64,000 nucleotides of DNA from Diplocloster hominis (GTDB lineage Bacteria > Bacillota > Clostridia > Lachnospirales > Lachnospiraceae): contig NZ_JAWDIY010000020.1 of the NCBI RefSeq assembly GCF_032380655.1, positions 1 to 64,000 of the forward strand. Direction: 5' to 3'. Below, piece after piece: positions 59,152 to 64,000 of this stretch (its first letter is position 1; every line of letters starts with the position of its first letter). A program made the position numbers and the translations under genes. The notes under the pieces were generated by a model. The model did no database searches. It saw only the letters and a list, made by a program, of their open reading frames with translations, and was not told the DNA's origin.

Positions 59152-60624
59152 TTATCCCGGACTGTAATAATTCCAGTGGAGAGGTTCTTTCGTCACCGGA
59201 TGTTTTCCTGTATGTCCGTAGATCTTACGCAGACACTTACTGATCGCGGACGGGTCCCCGCCGCACCATGCAGCGGCCTTCACCGTACTCTCAAAGATCC
59301 GGTCCGGCTCCTCCAGACAGACAATGGGCCTCTGCTTGCAGAATGCGTCGATCCCTCGGCGGATCTCTTCTCTTTCTGCGGCAGACATTCTCTGCCAGCC
59401 TTCATAGTCCTGCCAGTGCAGCAGCCGGCCGGTACCCGGGTCTTTTCCTGCCGCCTTCGTGGTGTTCAGGATCTCGCCCAGGTTCCCCGAACTGATACCG
59501 CAGAATCTGGCTGCCTCCGCCATAGACGGGAAAACCTGTCCTGTCTCCACGCAGATGATCTGCACCTGCTCATGCCTGACAGGCTGATAATCGCAGATCC
59601 CGGCCGCTGTCCCCCGCTTCAGATAGCGGGGCACCGTACATTTTCCAAGCTTCATCTGTTCCGCGATCCGGGCCAGCGGATAACCCTGTGCGTATAGCGC
59701 GCACACCTGTTTCACATAAGAATCCAGCGCCTGCCGTTCGCATTTTTCCCAGTCGATCCGTTTCAGATCAAACCGGGCACCCAGCGGGCTCTTGCTTATC
59801 ATCTCCACCATGTGATCCATTCTGGACTCCCTGCAGTTGACCGTCAGATAAGTCTGGTCGGTAAAGCCGTACCGGTAGGCCAGCTTCCGTTTCAGCCGGT
59901 CATTATCGATTTCTTCTTGTTTGGATCTTCCGAACTTTTTGGAAAAATCCCGCTTATCCTCCGCCAGATGCTGCCCGCCGTGGAATTCCACCAGCATGTC
60001 CACTCTGCCCGGTTCTGAAAGCGACAGACCAAAATCATAACTCCTGTTGATCTTAACCGGAAACAGATCCGCAGCAGCAACTTCCCTTCTAAAGTCAATA
60101 ATCTGGCCCTGAACTGCCAGCTGGGCAAAAAACGCGGCTCCGAACTTATTCGGATAGCTCACGCCGTCCTCCAGCTGGTTTAACCGATCCTCCCGCTCCC
60201 CTTCCGGCAGCGCTTCCCACGCATCCGCCGCCATCCAGTGCAGCACCTCCCCGGTCACCGGATGAACTCCGGCGCTGTGCTGCAGCCCATGGATACAGCA
60301 GCAGATATTCCCGGACTTGATTCCGGCCCATCTGGATGCCTCCATGATAGACTCGAAGACCTTTCCGGGTTCTTCCATGCACACAACAGCCCGTACATGT
60401 CCCGTGCGCCCGGCCGCATCCCACACCATCCCGTGCGCATTCAGCCATTGCTCCATTTCATCCGACAGCGCGCGTCCCTCCCGGCCTTTTTTGGCTACCC
60501 GGTAGGCGCTGATCTTTCTGCCCAGCCGGTAGCCGTCGATGACCGTATCCATCTTCACATACAGGTCCCCATGTTCCTGATAATAAATCATAGCATAATG
60601 CTTAAACTTTTCATCGGGTGTCAT
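59152..60624 (-). CDS. Multidomain nuclease-like protein with helicase-associated and three NUMOD-like repeats
   Basis: 490 residues from the ATG at 60624, after AAGGAGTTTTC. Order: helicase-associated-type domain (about 2-70); NUMOD-like repeat 1 (about 79-130); a nuclease-like core (about 155-280) with SYPNKFGAAFFAQL, YDFGLSL and VEFHGGQH; a helix-turn-helix (about 300-340; YPLARIAEQMKLGKCTVPRY); repeats 2 (about 355-404) and 3 (about 433-484), each starting with a CxE/CLEE strand and ending LHW. The core resembles EDxHD/Vsr-like homing nucleases; the Glu usual in SYPE is Asn159 here, while Asp197, Glu213 and His215 remain. No intron or inactive target is evident. Standalone gene; function unproven. 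Confidence 0.68.
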   Translation of the reverse strand: MTPDEKFKHYAMIYYQEHGDLYVKMDTVIDGYRLGRKISAYRVAKKGREGRALSDEMEQWLNAHGMVWDAAGRTGHVRAVVCMEEPGKVFESIMEASRWAGIKSGNICCCIHGLQHSAGVHPVTGEVLHWMAADAWEALPEGEREDRLNQLEDGVSYPNKFGAAFFAQLAVQGQIIDFRREVAAADLFPVKINRSYDFGLSLSEPGRVDMLVEFHGGQHLAEDKRDFSKKFGRSKQEEIDNDRLKRKLAYRYGFTDQTYLTVNCRESRMDHMVEMISKSPLGARFDLKRIDWEKCERQALDSYVKQVCALYAQGYPLARIAEQMKLGKCTVPRYLKRGTAAGICDYQPVRHEQVQIICVETGQVFPSMAEAARFCGISSGNLGEILNTTKAAGKDPGTGRLLHWQDYEGWQRMSAAEREEIRRGIDAFCKQRPIVCLEEPDRIFESTVKAAAWCGGDPSAISKCLRKIYGHTGKHPVTKEPLHWNYYSPG

Positions 60625-60660
60625 GAAAACTCCTTTTTCTTTCGTAATATCCACTGTGTG

Positions 60661-61125
60661 TCACAAGCTCTCAGAAAGTGTCCCCAGCATCTGTCCAGCA
60701 TTTTCCGCCGCTTTTACCTTGGTAAATGCCTTCTCTATGATCCCGTTTTCATCTATCAGATAAGTAGTGCGAACCACGCCCATCACTTTTTTTCCATACA
60801 TGTTCTTCTCTTTCCATACATCGTACAGCTGAACCGCCTGCAGATTTGGATCTGCCAGCAGAGTAAAGGGCAGCTGATATTTCTCAGCAAATCTTTTATG
60901 GGAAGCCGCCGTGTCCTTGCTGATACCGATCACCACCGCATTCTTCTCCATAAATTGCGGATACATTTCCGCAAAAGAGCAGGCCTGCTTCGTGCAGCCC
61001 GCAGTATTATCCTTACTGTAAAAATACAGTACTACTTTCTTACCACGAAAATCTTTCAGAGACACCTCCTGCCCATCCTGGTCCTGTAACGTAAACTCCG
61101 GCGCCTGAATTCCTGTCTCCAGCAT
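60661..61125 (-). CDS. bcp: Thioredoxin-dependent peroxiredoxin, Bcp/PrxQ type
   Basis: 154 residues. The peroxidatic Cys lies in KDNTAGCTKQAC (about 38-49) with the resolving Cys five residues later, the PrxQ arrangement. VVLYFYSKD, VIGISKD and the end VRTTYLIDENGIIEKAF are standard. It reduces peroxides with electrons from thioredoxin in the cytosol. It is 36 bp upstream of, and codirectional with, the NUMOD-like gene; a joint transcript is possible but functionally unexplained. Confidence 0.95.
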   Translation of the reverse strand: MLETGIQAPEFTLQDQDGQEVSLKDFRGKKVVLYFYSKDNTAGCTKQACSFAEMYPQFMEKNAVVIGISKDTAASHKRFAEKYQLPFTLLADPNLQAVQLYDVWKEKNMYGKKVMGVVRTTYLIDENGIIEKAFTKVKAAENAGQMLGTLSESL

Positions 61126-61317
61126 AACATATATCTCCTTTCGTCCCGGTGGTGGATAGCATCCCCACTCTTAGGACTATTATAACTTAGGACCTCTATA
61201 ATTCAAATAAATTTCTAATTTCGACCCGCTCTGCATTTTCCAAAATCGCTCTGTCAAACACAAGCCGGGGCCGCATCCAATATCTCAAGGATGCGCCCCC
61301 GGCACTATTCCCACATC

Positions 61318-62214
61318 TCAGCCTTTTCTTACGGGTCTTAATACTTCATAACCGATCGTCTCAGGAAGCATTCTCTGGTAGTCCTGGCACTCTGTCTCGT
61401 TCCAGGAGAAGCCCATCGCAGCCGGGTCAAAATTCCAGGCCAGGTCCTCCACACGGGTCAGCACTTTTTCGCAATCCTGCAGGAAATCGAATGCAGGATG
61501 ATAAAAGACCAGATAGTAGCTTCCGGGATATTCCCGTATCTCGAATCCTTCCGGGACAGGTCCGGTATAATCATCCGGCACCCCCAGACCGTAGGTATAT
61601 CCCCTGCTGCCGTTCTCTAAGAACCAACCTCCTGTGTGGCAGGTAACCACCGGATGCATGACGTGGGTCATACTCTCGATCGTTCCGCAGATCTCATCGC
61701 AGTTGTGGCTCTCGAAGAATGGGAAATAGGCCTGAACCTTTGCATCCCGGATGGCGATGTATTTGTGGGCGGGGATATACTCGACTCTAACTTTCGCTTC
61801 TGTTAAGATTGTTTTTTCCATATCTCTGTCTCCTTGTTCATAATATTCCGGGAAAAGGACTTCTTTTTTCATGGATACGGGAATGGGACCAGGGTTTCTC
61901 CGGTATGCGGCCGGTGTACATCCGAACGCATATACAAAGGCTCTCGTCAGAGCTTGCTGGGAGGAGAATCCGTAGTTCAGAGCGATTTCCAGGATGCGCC
62001 CATCGGTGTCCCTTAAGGCTTTGGCCGCCAAGCTCAAACGGCGGGCCGCCATATAGTTCTTCAGCGTGACACCTGTGATAGCGTGGAACTGGCTGGAACA
62101 GTAATATGGGGAATACCCAATCTGCTTTGACATTTCCATAAGTGTCGGTGTCTCCGTGATGTGCGCGTCCAGCCAATCAATCATCCGCTGTACCGCTTCG
62201 TTCCATTCGTACAT
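61318..62214 (-). CDS. AraC-family regulator with GyrI-like domain (third copy)
   Basis: 298 residues, ATG at 62214 after AAAGGAGAAGG. AraC double helix-turn-helix (about 8-105; YGFSSQQALTRAFVYAFGCT) and a C-terminal GyrI-like domain (about 140-290). Same architecture as those at 40.6 and 54.0 kb but only distantly similar. Convergent with Bcp, upstream of the giant inverted repeats. Effector and targets unknown. Confidence 0.9.
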   Translation of the reverse strand: MYEWNEAVQRMIDWLDAHITETPTLMEMSKQIGYSPYYCSSQFHAITGVTLKNYMAARRLSLAAKALRDTDGRILEIALNYGFSSQQALTRAFVYAFGCTPAAYRRNPGPIPVSMKKEVLFPEYYEQGDRDMEKTILTEAKVRVEYIPAHKYIAIRDAKVQAYFPFFESHNCDEICGTIESMTHVMHPVVTCHTGGWFLENGSRGYTYGLGVPDDYTGPVPEGFEIREYPGSYYLVFYHPAFDFLQDCEKVLTRVEDLAWNFDPAAMGFSWNETECQDYQRMLPETIGYEVLRPVRKG

Positions 62215-62322
62215 GTCCGTCCTTCTCCTTTCCTGGAAAGTATAACAAAATACAGAAGCACTTGTTTTATCATAAGTTGTAATATTTAGTTACTATAATT
62301 CAGACTTTATTGACTTAGGGCC

Positions 62323-62725
62323 GGGATTAGAGGGAAGCGGCGGGGGCTTTGGAGCTGTCCGGCTCATTTCGCGGGGGCATATTACTTCGACCGGACCTAA
62401 GAACGGCTAACTCCGAAGGCGGGAGAACCTCTTATTGGCAGGGCCCGGAACAAACTCGCCCAAAAACGGCTCGAACAGTGTTCCGGGGGTTCTTTCTGAG
62501 AGTTGGGTATAGCCTGGTAACCGGAATGCCCGCAACCGGCTTAATGTATAAGTATGCGGACATTCCGGCTACCAGGCTATACCCAACTCTCAGAAAGAAC
62601 CTTTCCGGGCCCTGCGAGGTTCTCCCACCTTCTGCGTAAGCCGTTCTAAGGCCCGCTCTCAAGTAATATGCCCCCGCGAGATGAGCCGGACAGCTCCAAA
62701 GCCCCCGCCGCTTCCCTCTAATCCC
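62323..62725. repeat. Giant inverted repeat IR1 (about 403 bp)
   Basis: The outer arms match over 65 bp with one mismatch (62323-62387 with 62661-62725; GGGATTAGAGGGAAGCGG is the left end). The inner arms match perfectly over 32 bp (62488-62519 with 62570-62601; GGTTCTTTCTGAGAGTTGGG). Partly matched stretches lie between, and the left arm carries about 40 extra bases near 62450-62485. The centre (62530-62560) is AT-rich with a second small palindrome. Open frames on both strands here are shadows of the palindrome. Confidence 0.95.
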
Positions 62726-62789
62726 TACTTTATTAACGGCCTTTTTAATTCTTGAACAGTTTACGGAATGCTCCCCATTCACCAAAGCA

Positions 62790-63120
62790 GGGAAGAACCC
62801 TGGGAGACGGGGCGAGCGCTTCTGTTTTTGGGACCCGGGGCGGATACCTGTCCGTTCGCGGGCATCGGGCGGCTGAGCAGCAGCTTAGTGACATCCCGCC
62901 GGCAGGCTCAGGATGCGCGGCGGACTTCACGTCCGACGTGCAAGGGCCACTGAACCGGGAACGCGTCATGCGTTCCTGGTGAATTGGCCCGGTTCCTGAG
63001 CCTGCAGGCGGGATGTCACTTAGCTGCTGCCAGCGTACAGCCCGCCGCCCGCGAACGGACAGGTATCCGCCCCGGGTCCCAAAAACAGAAGCGCTCGCCC
63101 CGTCTCCCAGGGTTCTTCCC
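62790..63120. repeat. Giant inverted repeat IR2 (about 331 bp)
   Basis: Arms are identical for 74 bp (62790-62863 with 63047-63120; left end GGGAAGAACCCTGGGAGACG), then diverge but keep matching blocks such as AGTGACATCCCGCC and CAGGCTCAGGA. The centre about 62910-62995 has smaller palindromes (ACGTCGGACGT type). Unrelated in sequence to IR1 but directly adjacent to it, and its right end lies 10 bp from the DegV stop. Confidence 0.96.
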
Positions 63121-63129
63121 GTCCCCCTA

Positions 63130-63996
63130 TTACAGCAAATTACAAGTCACCGCGATTCCCAACGCCCCTTTTCCCACGTGGGTACATATATTCAATGATA
63201 ACTCATCCATATCAATGGTATAACCGGGGAAGATCTCTTTAAGCTGCTGCTTCCACTCCATGGCTTCCTCCGGAATTCCGGCATAGGCCGCGTGCAGCTT
63301 GATTCCCCTGCCTTTTTGCGCCTCGCTGAAGCGTTGTTCCATATCTTTTTGGATCGCGTCCGCCAGGACCTGCTTGGATTTTTTTCTGCCTCTTACCTTG
63401 GCGTAGGCGTCTATCTTGCCTCCCTGGATCTGGAGGACCGGCCGGATGTTCAGGATATCTCCGATAGCTGCGGCAGCCGGCGTGATTCTTCCGCCTTTTT
63501 TCAGATAACTTAAGGTGTCTACGGTAAGATAAATACTGGATTCCAATGCGGCGGCCTCCAGAATCGTCTGGATTTCTCTCCCGCTCTTTCCCTCTTTTGC
63601 CAGCCGCCTGGCATCCCACACGGACTGTTTCTGGGTGACGGAAATGCGCTGGTTATCCACCACATGTACTCTGCCCTCGTATTCACGGCTCAGCGCCAGC
63701 GACGTATCGTAGGAACCGCTCAGCGCTTTTGTCATGGGGATGTGAACTATTTCGTCGTATTCTTTCAGCAGGGAATCCCACAGCTCCAGGACGCTTCCCA
63801 CCGTTGGCTGCGCGGATTTGATATCCCTTCCCTGTTCCTGGTACATGAAAAAATCCTGGCTTTTGAGGGAAACCCCTTCCAGATATTCCTTTCCGTCAAT
63901 GGTAAAAAGCATCGGGACGATATATACCCCCTCCCGCTCCGCCACTTCTCTTGTAATTCCACTGTTACTGTCTGCAGTAACTGCTATTTTTCCCAC
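63130..63996 (-). CDS. DegV-family fatty-acid-binding protein
   Basis: 288 residues, GTG start at 63996 giving MGKIAVTADSNSGIT, the usual DegV opening; because only 4 bases of upstream sequence are in the window, a longer start cannot be fully excluded. Two-domain DegV/FakB fold: N-terminal (1-80), IPMTKALSGSYDTSL (about 91-105), then DTLSYLKKGGRITPAAAAIG (about 157-176) and HAAYAGIPEEAM. FakB-type proteins present fatty acids to a kinase FakA, which is not seen here. Its transcript would run into IR2 and IR1. Confidence 0.9.
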   Translation of the reverse strand: MGKIAVTADSNSGITREVAEREGVYIVPMLFTIDGKEYLEGVSLKSQDFFMYQEQGRDIKSAQPTVGSVLELWDSLLKEYDEIVHIPMTKALSGSYDTSLALSREYEGRVHVVDNQRISVTQKQSVWDARRLAKEGKSGREIQTILEAAALESSIYLTVDTLSYLKKGGRITPAAAAIGDILNIRPVLQIQGGKIDAYAKVRGRKKSKQVLADAIQKDMEQRFSEAQKGRGIKLHAAYAGIPEEAMEWKQQLKEIFPGYTIDMDELSLNICTHVGKGALGIAVTCNLL

Positions 63997-64000
63997 GCTG

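Noticed and set aside
62349..62785. Similar open frames on both strands (about 96 and 117 codons) with related translations such as FLRVGYSLV
   Set aside because: They are the same DNA read on the two arms of IR1; no ribosome binding site and no family resemblance.

Overview
The window looks like chromosome of an anaerobic, gut-type Firmicute of the Lachnospiraceae or a near relative. The evidence is moderate GC content with strong GGAGG-type ribosome binding sites, an S-box (SAM-I) riboswitch ahead of metK, anaerobic sulfite reductase, a split transketolase inside a sugar operon, paired ECF sigma/DUF4179 anti-sigma genes, and several AraC regulators fused to GyrI-like domains. The assignment rests on gene content only. 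No rRNA, tRNA or CRISPR array was found.

Layout. 0-6.7 kb: a minus-strand sulfur cluster (SLC13-type anion permease, thioredoxin reductase, thioredoxin, an aryl-sulfate sulfotransferase without a signal peptide, and the start of asrA, cut by the window edge), with a divergent Crp/Fnr-type regulator. 6.8-18.1 kb: a nine-gene minus-strand carbohydrate operon (TIM-barrel protein, MIF-like tautomerase, GH78 rhamnosidase, ABC importer without an ATPase, two-part transketolase, FGGY kinase) facing a DeoR regulator. 18-23 kb: a cyclase-family hydrolase, a YitT membrane protein, a macrodomain/SirTM ADP-ribosylation pair preceded by a 55-residue ORF, and a phosphoribosyltransferase-like protein. 23-30 kb: ECF sigma/anti-sigma, metK with its riboswitch, a membrane protein, galE and a sugar nucleotidyltransferase. 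30-37 kb: nagB-nagA, an M20 peptidase, an NhaC antiporter, a TRIC-like channel and a lipoprotein. 37-43.6 kb: a large PAS/GGDEF/EAL protein, an AraC-GyrI regulator and a two-component system. 43.6-46 kb: a lantibiotic-immunity-type ABC exporter. 46-51 kb: small accessory genes, including an AT-rich stretch with an XRE regulator and a RhuM-family gene. 51-54 kb: a GMP synthase with a collapsed glutaminase domain and a CofE-like ligase. 54-64 kb: AraC-GyrI/MATE, a second ECF/anti-sigma pair, a multidomain nuclease-like protein, Bcp, another AraC-GyrI, two giant inverted repeats and DegV.

How the genes may work together. The sulfur cluster could import an organosulfate, move its sulfuryl group and feed sulfite to sulfite reductase. 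The sugar operon could free and import a rhamnose-linked sugar, phosphorylate a ketose and cleave it by transketolase. The two-component system and ABC exporter form a peptide-antibiotic defence module.

The least ordinary items are: a leader element found at four gene starts (11.7, 24.5, 27.7 and 30.9 kb) that combines a hairpin with a Shine-Dalgarno sequence and whose stems vary while staying paired; two adjacent giant palindromes at 62.3-63.1 kb, one with 74-bp perfect arms; the sulfotransferase-thioredoxin-sulfite reductase cluster; the NUMOD-like nuclease; and the shortened GMP synthase.
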